From Bubalus kerabau (taxonomy: Eukaryota; Chordata; Mammalia; Artiodactyla; Bovidae), in contig NC_073624.1 in NCBI RefSeq assembly GCF_029407905.1, forward strand, positions 8,878,501-8,942,500: a stretch of 64,000 nucleotides of DNA. Direction: 5' to 3'. The notes beneath the pieces are model-generated. The model was given only the letters and a program-made list of their open reading frames with translations, made no database searches and was not told the origin of the DNA. A program made the position numbers and the translations under genes. How positions within the stretch are numbered: the stretch's first letter is position 1; each line of letters opens with the position of its first letter. Below, in pieces: positions 57,101-64,000 of this stretch.

Positions 57101-60100
57101 TGCAGATGAATGGGCGTGGTGCACAAAAACACGTCCCCCCAGGGTGGGTGTCGGTGTAAAAAAGCCCAAGAGAAGGAGGGCAGGCATAAGGGAGCAGTGG
57201 GATATCAAGTGTGTGAGTGGGCACGTAATTCACCGTGATGAGGCCACAATGTCCAGCGCGTGAGGGCCCCTGGGTCTCTCCCTTCCTCTCTGGCTGGAGA
57301 GGCCCCAGGGTGACTGCTGAGTTTCTCCACCGGATCCCTCACCACCTCGGAATCTGGGGGCACCGGGCGGGGCAGGTAGAAGGGTGAGGCCAGAGGCAGG
57401 AGGTGTTTTGAAACACGTATGAGGACAGCCTTGGGGCGAAAGGGAGGCTTCTGGGAGAAGAAAGAGGGTTTCAAGGACAGGGTGTCCCAGCCAGAGCTGG
57501 AGAAAGGCTGGTGAGGACCCAGTGTCTTCTTGGCTGCACTGGGGTCCTTTCAACCCCACCTGAGACTGGACCACACTGGGCAGGGTGTTATATGGAGGGG
57601 GCATGTCCAGCTGCAGTACAGAGCTGCCAGGACGAGGGCAAGTGTGGGCACACAGCATGGGGACGTCGAGTGTGTGTCAGGGACGGGCTCCTATTCCACC
57701 CGCTCAGCAGGCGGCCCATCCTGCCCCACCCGACCCTCACCCCGGGCGATGCGCAGGACCCGCATAATTCGGATGATAGTGGGGTTGATGGGCAGCGCCG
57801 CGTTGATCTCAATCTCCTCCAGCGTGATGCCCATGACCGACAGCAGCACGATGGCCAGGTCCAGTTGGTTCCACCTGTGCAGCCGAGCAGAGGAGGGCGG
57901 GAGTGAGATGCAGGGCGAGAAGCACTTGAGTTTAGACACACTCCAGCTGGGAGGAGTTTCCCAGCCCTCCACCCTCCTGCCATGGCCCTTGGGGATCCCT
58001 AATAGCCCCTCCAGATCCCAGTGGTTCCAGCTCCCTTGCTGCCCCCCAACCCCAACCCCACCACAGCCTCTATCCCTCAAGCAAGAGGCTGACCAGGCTA
58101 AAGGAACATCTGAGGAGGAATGGGTTCTGACTCCTAGGTCTGAATCTTGAGCCAGCTGCTCCCTCTGTGTGGCCTTGGGCTAGTCCATCAACCTCTCTGA
58201 GCTCCACTTGTTCCCTCTGAAAAGAAGGACTTGCATGAGGTACGCCCTGCTCTACCTGTGGGGTATGGAGGACCCATGAGAGGGGTTCAGCAGAATGCCC
58301 GGCACCCATCAGGGCTGAAGGCAGCACCTGGGGTCAATGGCCATCAGTCCTCGGACTCTCACTGGTTCCCCTCCTCCAGCTGCTCCAAGCTACCCCTGGG
58401 GTCAGGATAGCTTCCCCGGGGGTCAGGACTGCTTCTCTCTCCTGCAGTGCACTCTCCGCTGCCTCAGCCCAGCCCAGTTTTGCTCACCGGTCCTTGAAGA
58501 AGCGTCTCAGACCAAATGCCACCAGCTTCAGCACAGCCTCCAGCACAAAGACAGTGGTGAACATGTAGTTGCAGTACTTGAGGGCTGTCTCCAGAGACTG
58601 CAGGAGCAACAAAAAGAAGCATGATCCAGGCCCCATGACCTGTCCACCACCTTTACTCCAGTCAGAAGAATCTCTGCCTTGTAAAGGGAGAATTTACTCC
58701 ATTCACACTTAATGCAGTGATGTACATATCTGCTTTTACTCTTCCCACCTTACTTAATGTGCACTATTTATTTTAGATTGCTGTTTCCTTTTCTTTATTT
58801 CTGCTGGTCTGGTCCAATCGCCACTCAGTGGAGGCAATATGGGGTAATGGTTAAGGTAGTGGTTAAGAACCAGGCCACTTATTAATCGATGTGAATTCAG
58901 ACTCAGCACTTATTCCTTGTTTGAAGCCTTGGCAAGTCACTTGACCTCTCCAGGACTTAGTTTTCCAGTCTATGAATTGGATGATAATAGCACCCACCTC
59001 AGAATTAAATGAGGTAATAGTCCAAGATCAGACAGAATAAATACTTGGTTAATATGAACTTATTCCATTTCTTCATGTTAATTTAAAAGTTCTACCATTA
59101 CGGCCGCATCCCATCAATGGCTGCCTGCACTCATTGTATTTCACTCCTACCATTTAAAATAACGCACCAATTCCTCATCTGGAGGCCCTGCTCTCCCCTC
59201 TTCCCCCAGTCCAGTAAGTCTTCCCAGAGACTCGCCCCTACATAACACACCCCTCATGTCCCTCATGAACACTGCCTGCAACCAGCTGGGGACTGGTCAC
59301 CTCTCCTACCCCAGTTTTTGCCCTCAGAGGCCCTGCCCCTCTGCCAGGCTCCATATGCCCAGTAGCAGTGGAGCCAGGTGGCAAACCAAAGTTCTAGTCC
59401 CACCTCCACTCACTGGCTGAATGACTAGGGCAGTGTGTTTTATGTCTCTGAGCCTCGGTTTCTTTATCTACAAAATCTGGAGAAAGCCCACCACACACAC
59501 ACATTAAGGTTGCTGCAAGGATTGGAGAGTTAATATCTGTAGTGTGTCCTGCAAAGAGTCTCCGTGAACACACCACGGCTACTGTCACCCATGTTCAAGG
59601 CTGGACCCAAATGTCATCCCCCACCCCACTCCCACCCCATCCCACCCCACGCACCAGGACCTTGCCCTGGAAAGGAGTGACCTCTCCTCTCACTCATCCA
59701 TCCTACCAGGCCCTGAGCTTCTTAAGCATAGGACCCCGTGCAGGACCTGCTCAGACCCTGGCCCGCCCATCCCTGGGGTGGGGTCCCACTGAGGACCCGA
59801 CCCCACCACATGACCTCGGGCCAGGGGCCAGGCCAGGGCTCACCGTGGGCTGGTTGTAGTGCTCCAGGGACATGGTGACCACATTGAGGCAGATGATGAA
59901 GGTGATGAAGATGTCCAGGTAGTGGCTGGTGCACATGGAGTGGATGAGCAGCCTCGTGGGACAGTAGGTAGCGTAGTAGGGCAGCCGCTGGGCCTCTGCA
60001 GGGATGCAGGGTGGGTGGCACAGACCACAGAGGGTTGGAGCAGAGGTTGGGGCAGAGCACACAGAGGGAGAGGCAGATGGGAGGGAGGAGGTGACGGGGA

Positions 60101-63100
60101 GAGATCAGGTCCACCCCAGGCCCTGAGAGTCAGCTAGGTCCACCCCACCCAGCCAGGGCACCTCGAGGGAAAGGGGTTAGCACGTGAGGCAGGGTGGCAG
60201 AGAGGGATTGTCCTCTTTGTCCTGATTGTCCTCATCCACCCCAAGTGTGCCCATTCAGGGGCTCTGGGCCTGCTGGGGGCAGGATAGGGGTCCCACAGCT
60301 CAGGGCTGGGCATCCGGGCTCTGTCTCTGTCTGCTCTCTTCCTGGACTGAGCTGCCGGGCCTCATTTGGGCAGGCAGTGGGGTCACCATCAGACTCTGGA
60401 TGGACACTGATGACAGAGGTCAGGTCAGGCAGATGCTGGGGAAGGGCAAGGCCAGGGGCACAGAGACCTCTGTTCCCTCTGGGTCCAGAGGCCCAGTGGC
60501 TGGGGTCAGGCCCGGGCCTCCTCAGAGCAGCAGGCAGAGGAGCCCTGGGGCCAGGGGGCCGTCCCCCTCCCCCACAGGTCACCCACTCACTCCGGCGCTT
60601 CTTTTCCAGCCGCCGCAGCCGCTTCTCCTCGCGCCGCCGTGCCTCCTCGGCCTCCTGGTGCTGCCGGCACTTGTGGAAGTTCTCCACCACGACGCCCACG
60701 AACATGTTGAGCACGAAGAAGCTGACGATGAGCAGGAAGGAGATGAAGTAGAGCAGCATCCAGGGGTTGTGGTTGGGCACGGGCTGCGGGGACCAGAAGG
60801 GGCTGAGGGAGGCTGGCCAGGCACCATGGGGCCCACTGCGGGGGGTGCCCTCCCTCGACGAGCCTCCGTGCAGGGCGGGCACTGGTAACAGCCTCCTGGG
60901 CAACTGGGAGATTTGAAGGTGGAGGTAGGAAGTGCCCACCCTGCCTGGCACAAGGATGGTGCTCAGCAAAGACAGTGCCCCCCTCCCTGCCCTCTGTCTT
61001 CTTTCTCTACCCACCATCTATTCATCCACCCGCTGACCTATTCATTCATCCACTCATTCATCCATTTACCCATCCATCACCCACTCATTCATCCATTTAC
61101 CCATCCATCCATTCATTCATCCATTTACCCATCCATCCACTCATTCATCATTTACCCATCCATCCACTCATTCATCCATTTACCCATCCATCACCCACTC
61201 ATTCATCCATTTACCCATCCATCACCCACTCATTCATCCATTTACCCACCCATCCACTTATTCATCCATGTGCTCATCATCCATCTATTCATCCAACCAT
61301 TCATTCATTTATTCATTCATCTAGAAACAAACCAGGAAACAAAGCAGCCAGCAGAGGAGTGATTACAGCCCTGATGGGGGGTGTGTGTGTGTTTGCATCT
61401 GTGTGTGTCCATGTGTGTGTTAGTGGGGGTGGCAGGCAGGAAGAGTGTACAGACAAAGAAGTGGAAGGTGATGTCACCACGTGTTCTCATTCCTCCATAT
61501 CCCCAACCTCCACCTCTATGTCCACTCCAGAGCCATCCAGGGTGAAGCCAAGAGCCCGAAGGGGCCTACAGGCCTAGGGGCATCCCCAGCTCCGATGCCC
61601 TCACTGAGTGGGTCCTGGCATGACCTAGAGCATCTCCCTGCTCCTTCTCCCGATGACTTTCGTAGCCAGGACACTGCTGACCCTGATCAGCCATGTGTCT
61701 TGCCTAAGGCCCCCACCTAGCCCCTGAGGGGACCCCTGCTCTCAGAGGGATCTTGGGGGTGAGGGCTCAGACCTAGCCTCCTCGCTGACCCCTTCCACCC
61801 TCCCATTCCCAAATCCATCCTTACCCGGCAGGCCCAGGAGGCTCCCACAAGCTCACCTCACTGTTACCCCTTCACTGATGCCCACTGCCCTCTGCTCCAG
61901 CCCCAGCTGTGCACCTAGGCCTTCCTGCCCTTTCTGCCCTGCTTACCTCCTCCACCTGCCTCCTGCCACTCTCCTTCCACCTCCTACCCCCAGCCCTGGC
62001 CTCATGACTCCCTGAGCCTGTCACTGTCCTGCCCAGGCATGCACCTGCTGTCCTCGCAGCTGGCCCAGCCCTGGGCCTCCTCTTACTCTCGTTTCTCCAT
62101 CCACAGGCTCTGCAGCCCTCTGGACAGAGCCAGCTCACAGCGCTCTCCCTGCAGAGAGCAGGCTTGCAGAAGCAATCGGAGCACGGACTTACACCAGCCA
62201 GAACACAGCCCTGACGGAAGGGCGCAGGCCAGGACAGGGAGGGGCGGGTACGGCTGACAGGGGGAGACGCCAGCTTCAGACCCCGGGGGCCCCAAAGACA
62301 CCATGTCCCTCCCCTGCTGCCCGGCAGACCCAGCCGGGCCATGCCCACCTGCTGGTCCACTGCGACGGCATCCAGTCCATTGTACATAATGTTCACCCAG
62401 CCATCCTTGGAGGCCAGCACGAAGAGGGACATGAGGGCCTGGAAACACGGGAGGAAGGGGGTGGGGAGACGGCACGGGCATCTCAGGCTGCATCTGCCCC
62501 CTCTGAGGGACAGAGAGGCCTTCCCCGAGTCAGGGCAAAGCTGTGTCCTTGACCGACAGACCTTTTCTGAGAACACACCGCGTGCCTGCCATGTGCCCTG
62601 CAGGCACTGCTGCAGGAGAACGAGCACTGGACTGGGAGTCCTGGGCTCCAGCCTCAGCTCTGAAATTAACCAGGCAAAAAATTCATGACATCTTTTCCCC
62701 TCACCCACAGAAGGGTGCTAACCCTTCAGGGCCTGCCTGCCACATTGGCTGGGAGGATCAGCGGAGACTTTAAACTGGAAGCTTCCTGAAAACACGAGGG
62801 GCCCTGCCTCTAGCACCTGAAACAGGAGCTCTCGAGAGAAGCCAGGACCAGCTCAAGTTCTGCCACTCACTGGCTGTGTGTCTTGGGGCAGGTTCCTTCA
62901 TGTCTCTGGGCCCCAGCTTCTTTGTCTGTAAATGGCAATATTTACCCTTGCTAATGATATTAGAAACAGAGGTGATCCCCAGGGGATAGGCAGCCAAGGC
63001 TTCTATATGGACAGCAGGCCAAAGCATCCACGGGAGAGGTCTCCTGCCCTGTACCGGTCCCTCCGTCCTATCCATCCAGGCCTCAGACCCTTCCTCTTTG

Positions 63101-63923
63101 CTTCCCAGAGGGAATGGTGCTGAGGGCTGCCTGGAAAGGGCTCAGGCCCAGGAGCAGGACAGGGGACAAAAAGGGAGCCCTCTCAACTAGGGAGGCACAC
63201 GAAGCCCTTACAGCTCAAGAGGCAAATGTCCCTGTGAGCCCTTAGATCACAGAGGACTGAACTGCAGAGAGACTGGGGACCTTGGAATCACAGACCTGCT
63301 ATCACTGGTCCCATTTACAGATGAAGACACTGAAGCACAGAGAGGGACAGAACTGGGTGAGGGCACACAGCTGCCAAGAGGTCCAGGAAGGGACCTAAGG
63401 CTCCAGGCCATGCTGGAACCTCCCACGTGGTTCTGTAGAGACCTACTCAGGGGCCTAAGGTCATCAGCCTGCCATTAAGCAGATTTTCCAGAATGGGAAA
63501 GGGCTGGGCGGGGAAGGGGACCAGGAACCAATGTCCACTAAGGCACTTACTAAATGCCAAGCACCTGCCAGACACTCTGTATTCAGGGTCCCTAAGCCTC
63601 ACACTACCTGTGAAGGGAGTTCTACCCCTACCCATTCTACAGAAAAAATCAAGGCTTGAAAAGCAGAAGCCCTGGCAGGGAAGGACTGAAGCCTGGTCTG
63701 TAGTCCTGTTGGCACTGAAGAGGGCTGTTGGCACCGAAGAGCTGCCACCCCCACCCATCTGGGGTGGGGCAGGTCAAGACCAGGAGGGGGTGCTCACCTG
63801 GCCCAGATTGTCGAAGTTGTACTTCTGATGGACCCAGCGGTAGTTGGCAGCCACGCAGTCGGAGCGGTTGGTGATGTTGCGGGTGTCTACACCCAGACAG
63901 TGGTAGAACTTGCCCTTGAAGAG
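44485..63923 (-). CDS. CACNA1I: CACNA1I, T-type calcium channel Cav3.3 alpha-1I subunit (3' part, 15 exons)
   Basis: This gene encodes the pore-forming subunit of the low-voltage-activated T-type channel Cav3.3, a plasma-membrane protein that supports burst firing, notably in thalamic reticular neurons (family knowledge). Fifteen exons on the minus strand join in frame into 910 codons plus stop: 63923-63798, 62438-62349, 60783-60591, 59995-59844, 58597-58488, 57874-57741, 56966-56896, 53561-53483, 52768-52647, 52088-51744, 51489-51343, 50344-50222, 48300-48135, 46610-46414, 45162-44485. In order they encode the repeat III turret, pore and S6, the III-IV linker, repeat IV S1-S6, and a long C-terminal tail. 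The filter aspartates of repeats III (KDGW) and IV (TGDNW) are both present, matching the EEDD pattern of T-type rather than the EEEE of L-type channels. The tail ([37 protein letters not shown]) matches Cav3.3 and not Cav3.1 or Cav3.2. All introns are GT-AG, and the 5' exons lie beyond the window. Paralogue choice rests on remembered family sequences. Confidence 0.97.
44532..44554 (-). repeat. CCG trinucleotide tract encoding proline in CACNA1I
   Basis: About seven uninterrupted CCG units on the coding strand, read as Pro, inside the terminal exon. With a flanking CCC they give eight consecutive prolines. Such tracts vary in length by slippage. Confidence 0.9.
45163..46413 (-). other. CACNA1I intron before the terminal exon
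   Basis: 1,251 bp, GT-AG (donor GTACGG, acceptor CCCCGCAG), C-rich on the plus strand. I see no repeat element or further exon. Confidence 0.7.
46414..46610 (-). CDS. CACNA1I: CACNA1I exon: C-terminal tail, with tandem NAGNAG acceptor
   Basis: 197 bp if the distal acceptor is used (two bases plus 65 codons), starting [20 protein letters not shown] and ending [12 protein letters not shown]. The acceptor reads CCCAGCAG, so both AGs are usable. The proximal one moves the exon edge to 46613 and adds one in-frame Ala. I chose the distal site because its reading (single Ala) matches the human protein as remembered. The donor is GTACGG. Confidence 0.9.
46611..48134 (-). other. CACNA1I intron
   Basis: 1,524 bp, donor GTAAGA, acceptor CCCAGCAG (tandem). 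47200-48060 is more AT-rich unique sequence. No other feature is recognised. Confidence 0.7.
48135..48300 (-). CDS. CACNA1I: CACNA1I exon: C-terminal tail
   Basis: 166 bp, 55 codons plus one base. It reads [19 protein letters not shown], then [20 protein letters not shown] and ESSQ. It is almost colinear with the human tail. The acceptor is TCCTGTAG and the donor GTAAGA; the final G completes an Ala codon with the next exon. Confidence 0.94.
49255..49610 (+). mobile_element. CHR-type SINE split by an antisense Bov-tA, in a CACNA1I intron
   Basis: CHR body (CAACAAGAGTCCGTGTGCCG, CACAGCTAAGACCCAA) resumes after the insertion as AAATAAAGAAATATATAC plus an A-rich tail. Both elements are inside the 1.9-kb intron between the 50344-50222 and 48300-48135 exons. 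Confidence 0.7.
49383..49569 (-). mobile_element. Bov-tA SINE nested in a CHR SINE (same strand as CACNA1I)
   Basis: Antisense tail and body (CACTCCTTGCGACCCCATGG) through the head (GGGATTGAACCTGGGTCTCC, GAGTCACCAGGGAATCC). Confidence 0.87.
50222..50344 (-). CDS. CACNA1I: CACNA1I exon: C-terminal tail, acidic Ser-rich segment
   Basis: 123 bp, 41 codons in phase 0, from [19 protein letters not shown] to [15 protein letters not shown]. Serine-rich and acidic, cytoplasmic. The acceptor is CTCTGCAG and the donor GTGAAC. Alternative splicing in this part of the tail has been reported for human CACNA1I (recalled; exact exon not verified). Confidence 0.93.
51343..51489 (-). CDS. CACNA1I: CACNA1I exon: C-terminal tail
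   Basis: 147 bp, 49 codons in phase 0: [20 protein letters not shown], then [16 protein letters not shown] and a Cys/His cluster ([11 protein letters not shown]). This is cytoplasmic and well conserved with human Cav3.3 as remembered. The acceptor is CCGCCTAG and the donor GTAATG. I see no calcium-binding or enzyme motif. Confidence 0.94.
51744..52088 (-). CDS. CACNA1I: CACNA1I exon: IVS6 and proximal C-terminus
   Basis: 345 bp, 115 codons in phase 0. [16 protein letters not shown] is the extracellular loop before S6, [20 protein letters not shown] is IVS6, and [17 protein letters not shown] starts the acidic proximal tail. The rest ([14 protein letters not shown] to RRSCYSPAQ) is a Pro/Gly-rich stretch that differs clearly from the remembered human sequence. 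The acceptor is GTGCAG and the donor GTGGGC. Confidence 0.96.
52269..52376. repeat. Intronic direct duplication, copy A
   Basis: 108 bp in the intron between the repeat IV pore exon and the IVS6 exon. It is nearly identical to 53371-53477 (about three differences, including one single-base indel), running from ACAGTCTGTTTGG to GGCTTCAGCATCA. Confidence 0.92.
52647..52768 (-). CDS. CACNA1I: CACNA1I exon: repeat IV pore helix and selectivity filter
   Basis: 122 bp, two bases plus 40 codons. It starts [14 protein letters not shown] (turret with paired cysteines) and continues through the pore helix [20 protein letters not shown] to NGIMK. The aspartate in TGDNW is the fourth filter residue of the T-type EEDD ring. 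The donor is GTACAC. Confidence 0.96.
53371..53477. repeat. Intronic direct duplication, copy B, next to the IVS5 splice donor
   Basis: 107 bp, the partner of 52269-52376. It ends 5 bp from the edge of the IVS5 exon (53483), so most of the first 110 intronic bases after that donor are duplicated in the next intron. Confidence 0.92.
53483..53561 (-). CDS. CACNA1I: CACNA1I exon: IVS5
   Basis: 79 bp, 26 codons plus one base: [19 protein letters not shown] then VELFGKL, the S5 pore-lining helix of repeat IV. The acceptor is CCCCACAG and the donor GTGCGT. The intron immediately downstream of this donor contains a segment repeated near-identically about 1.1 kb further on (see findings). Confidence 0.95.
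53752..53967 (+). mobile_element. Bov-tA SINE in a CACNA1I intron
   Basis: Full-length but diverged: GGCCCCTATGGCTCAGTGGT, B-box GGTTCGATATC, tail GCAAAGAGTCAGACAGGACT. Confidence 0.87.
54000..54165 (-). repeat. MIR
   Basis: Antisense MIR wording: CTTGCCCAGGACCACATCGC with flanking GGTGATTAAACAGATATCC. Confidence 0.5.
55435..55560 (-). repeat. MIR
   Basis: Antisense MIR: TAAGCCTCACAACAACCCTT, GATTTCACAGGCAAGAAA. Confidence 0.65.
55587..55797 (+). mobile_element. Bov-tA SINE in a CACNA1I intron
   Basis: Full-length: head GGTTCCCTGGTGGCTCAG, body, tail AGTCGGACACGACTGAGTGA. A CTTTGAC heptamer at both edges fits a target duplication. Confidence 0.9.
56463..56516. repeat. 18-bp tandem repeat, three copies
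   Basis: Three units of CCGCCCTATAAGGTCAAG, the first slightly diverged, in the long intron between the IVS4-S5 and IVS5 exons. Confidence 0.9.
56896..56966 (-). CDS. CACNA1I: CACNA1I exon: end of IVS4 and S4-S5 linker
   Basis: 71 bp, two bases plus 23 codons. With the last base of the previous exon it starts [16 protein letters not shown] and ends VVQALPQ. This completes the S4 positive-charge ladder (two lysines) and gives the S4-S5 linker coupling the sensor to the gate. The donor is GTAAGA. Confidence 0.95.
57741..57874 (-). CDS. CACNA1I: CACNA1I exon: IVS3 and start of the IVS4 voltage sensor
   Basis: 134 bp, one base plus 44 codons plus one base. [20 protein letters not shown] is the IVS3 helix. 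[13 protein letters not shown] is the beginning of S4, with arginines at every third position. The acceptor is CTGCACAG and the donor GTGAGG. The reading agrees with human Cav3.3 throughout. Confidence 0.96.
58120..58250 (+). repeat. MIR fragment
   Basis: Sense MIR: TGTGTGGCCTTGGGCTAGTC, AACCTCTCTGAGCTCCA. Confidence 0.65.
58488..58597 (-). CDS. CACNA1I: CACNA1I exon: IVS2
   Basis: 110 bp, 36 codons plus two bases, from [13 protein letters not shown] to LRRFFKD. It encodes the S2 helix of repeat IV with the conserved acidic residue in [13 protein letters not shown]. The donor is GTGAGC; the terminal CG joins G of the next exon to form Arg. Confidence 0.95.
58830..59055 (+). repeat. MIR, near full length
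   Basis: GGTAGTGGTTAAGAACCAGG at the head, TTGGCAAGTCACTTGACCTC in the core, and ATTAAATGAGGTAATAGTCC at the 3' side. 58680-58800, just before it, is T-rich and may be an L1 relic. Confidence 0.7.
59340..59560 (+). repeat. MIR
   Basis: Sense MIR: GTCTCTGAGCCTCGGTTTCT, TTTATCTACAAAATCTGG, with a short internal CA run. Confidence 0.65.
59844..59995 (-). CDS. CACNA1I: CACNA1I exon: end of III-IV linker and IVS1
   Basis: 152 bp, two bases plus 50 codons, from [11 protein letters not shown] to SLEHYNQPT. It contains the S1 helix of repeat IV ([20 protein letters not shown]). The acceptor is CCTGCAG and the donor GTGAGC. Just before S1 the sequence reads YCPTRLL; the human protein as remembered has YCHTRLL. 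Confidence 0.96.
60591..60783 (-). CDS. CACNA1I: CACNA1I exon: IIIS6 and III-IV linker
   Basis: 193 bp, 64 codons plus one base. It starts [13 protein letters not shown], encodes the IIIS6 helix ending [11 protein letters not shown], then a charged cytoplasmic linker rich in Arg, Lys and Glu ([19 protein letters not shown]). The donor is GTGAGT; the last base A joins AG of the next exon to give Lys. At the third residue the remembered human protein has Thr (PVTNHN) and this one has Pro. Confidence 0.96.
61020..61325. repeat. CCAT/TTCA minisatellite in a CACNA1I intron
   Basis: About 300 bp built from an imperfect unit of roughly 32 bp (CTCATTCATCCATTTACCCA then TCCATCACCCA), with one-unit deletions and substitutions. 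It produces long repetitive open frames that are not genes. Confidence 0.92.
61378..61424. repeat. (GT)n-rich imperfect microsatellite
   Basis: Several short GT runs separated by TTTGCATC and CCAT. Confidence 0.8.
62349..62438 (-). CDS. CACNA1I: CACNA1I exon: repeat III pore helix and selectivity filter
   Basis: 90 bp, 30 codons in phase 0, from [14 protein letters not shown] to LDAVAVDQQ. The KDGW motif carries the repeat III filter aspartate typical of T-type channels (L-type channels have glutamate there). The acceptor is TTTCCAG and the donor GTGGGC. Translation matches human Cav3.3 as remembered. Confidence 0.96.
62845..62975 (+). repeat. MIR
   Basis: Sense MIR: TGCCACTCACTGGCTGTGTG, TTCATGTCTCTGGGCCCC, TTTGTCTGTAAATGGCAAT. 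Confidence 0.75.
63295..63400 (-). repeat. MIR
   Basis: Antisense MIR: CATTTACAGATGAAGACACT, GGCACACAGCTGCCAAGAGG. Confidence 0.65.
63540..63670 (-). repeat. MIR/L2 fragment
   Basis: GCACTTACTAAATGCCAAGC, AAGCCTCACACTACCTGTGA and CCATTCTACAGAAAAAATCA follow the antisense order of this repeat type. Confidence 0.55.
63798..63923 (-). CDS. CACNA1I: CACNA1I exon: repeat III S5-pore turret
   Basis: 126 bp, 42 codons in phase 0, from [12 protein letters not shown] to KYNFDNLGQ. It encodes the extracellular turret between IIIS5 and the pore helix. Two adjacent N-glycosylation sequons (NIT and NRS) and conserved cysteines are visible. The acceptor is CCCCCAG and the donor GTGAGC. Human Cav3.3, as remembered, has WVHHKYNF where this sequence reads WVHQKYNF. 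This is the first exon of the gene inside the window. Confidence 0.95.
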
Positions 63924-64000
63924 CTGGGGGTAGGGACACAGGGCTAGTGACCATCTAGCCAGTGCTCCCAGGGGATGGTGGTGGATGGGGTACAATTGGG

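Noticed and set aside
61020..61325. Regularly spaced repeats resembling a CRISPR array
   Set aside because: The units are contiguous CCAT/TTCA satellite DNA without unique spacers, in a mammalian intron.
60975..61577. 200-codon repetitive open frame (HPS-type repeats)
   Set aside because: Translation of the CCAT/TTCA minisatellite inside a CACNA1I intron.

Overview
This window is mammalian nuclear DNA from a ruminant, most likely a bovid such as cattle, sheep or goat. The evidence is the repeat content. There are at least fourteen copies of the tRNA-Glu/BovB-tailed SINE Bov-tA, several 5'-truncated BovB (RTE) LINEs, CHR-type cetartiodactyl SINEs and two solo endogenous-retrovirus LTRs, on a background of old MIR, L2 and L1 remnants. 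Nothing bacterial, plasmid-like or phage-like is present.

The only protein-coding gene I can support is the 3' part of CACNA1I on the minus strand. It encodes the pore-forming alpha-1I subunit of the T-type (low-voltage-activated) calcium channel Cav3.3. Fifteen exons lie between 63923 and 44485. They run from the repeat III S5-pore turret, through the repeat III pore and S6, the III-IV linker and all of repeat IV, to the long cytoplasmic C-terminus and stop codon. All fifteen exons join in frame into 910 codons plus a stop, and all fourteen introns within the window are GT-AG. A 3' UTR of about 3.7 kb follows and ends at a canonical AATAAA (minus strand, 40811-40806). The 5' exons lie beyond position 64000.

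Layout: 1-40.1 kb is intergenic DNA downstream of the gene, made of nested repeats and unique sequence with no supportable gene. 40.1-40.5 kb is a BovB 3' fragment just beyond the poly(A) site. 40.8-44.5 kb is the CACNA1I 3' UTR. 44.5-45.2 kb is the very GC- and CpG-rich terminal coding exon. 45.2-63.9 kb holds the other exons and introns. In the human genome the next gene downstream is ENTHD1 (knowledge, not seen here), and the window seems to stop before it.

No undescribed multi-gene system is present. The most useful second-look items are: a near-identical 107/108-bp duplication shared by two neighbouring CACNA1I introns, one copy ending 5 bp from a splice donor; an in-frame NAGNAG acceptor in the C-terminal tail; a short CCG/polyproline tract and diverged C-terminus; an AUUUA-containing 35-bp repeat in the 3' UTR; a head-to-head BovB inverted repeat with about 0.9-kb arms; a tail-to-tail BovB/Bov-tA palindrome; a tRNA-Glu-like relic split by a SINE; and two solo LTRs in opposite orientation with visible promoter and poly(A) signals.
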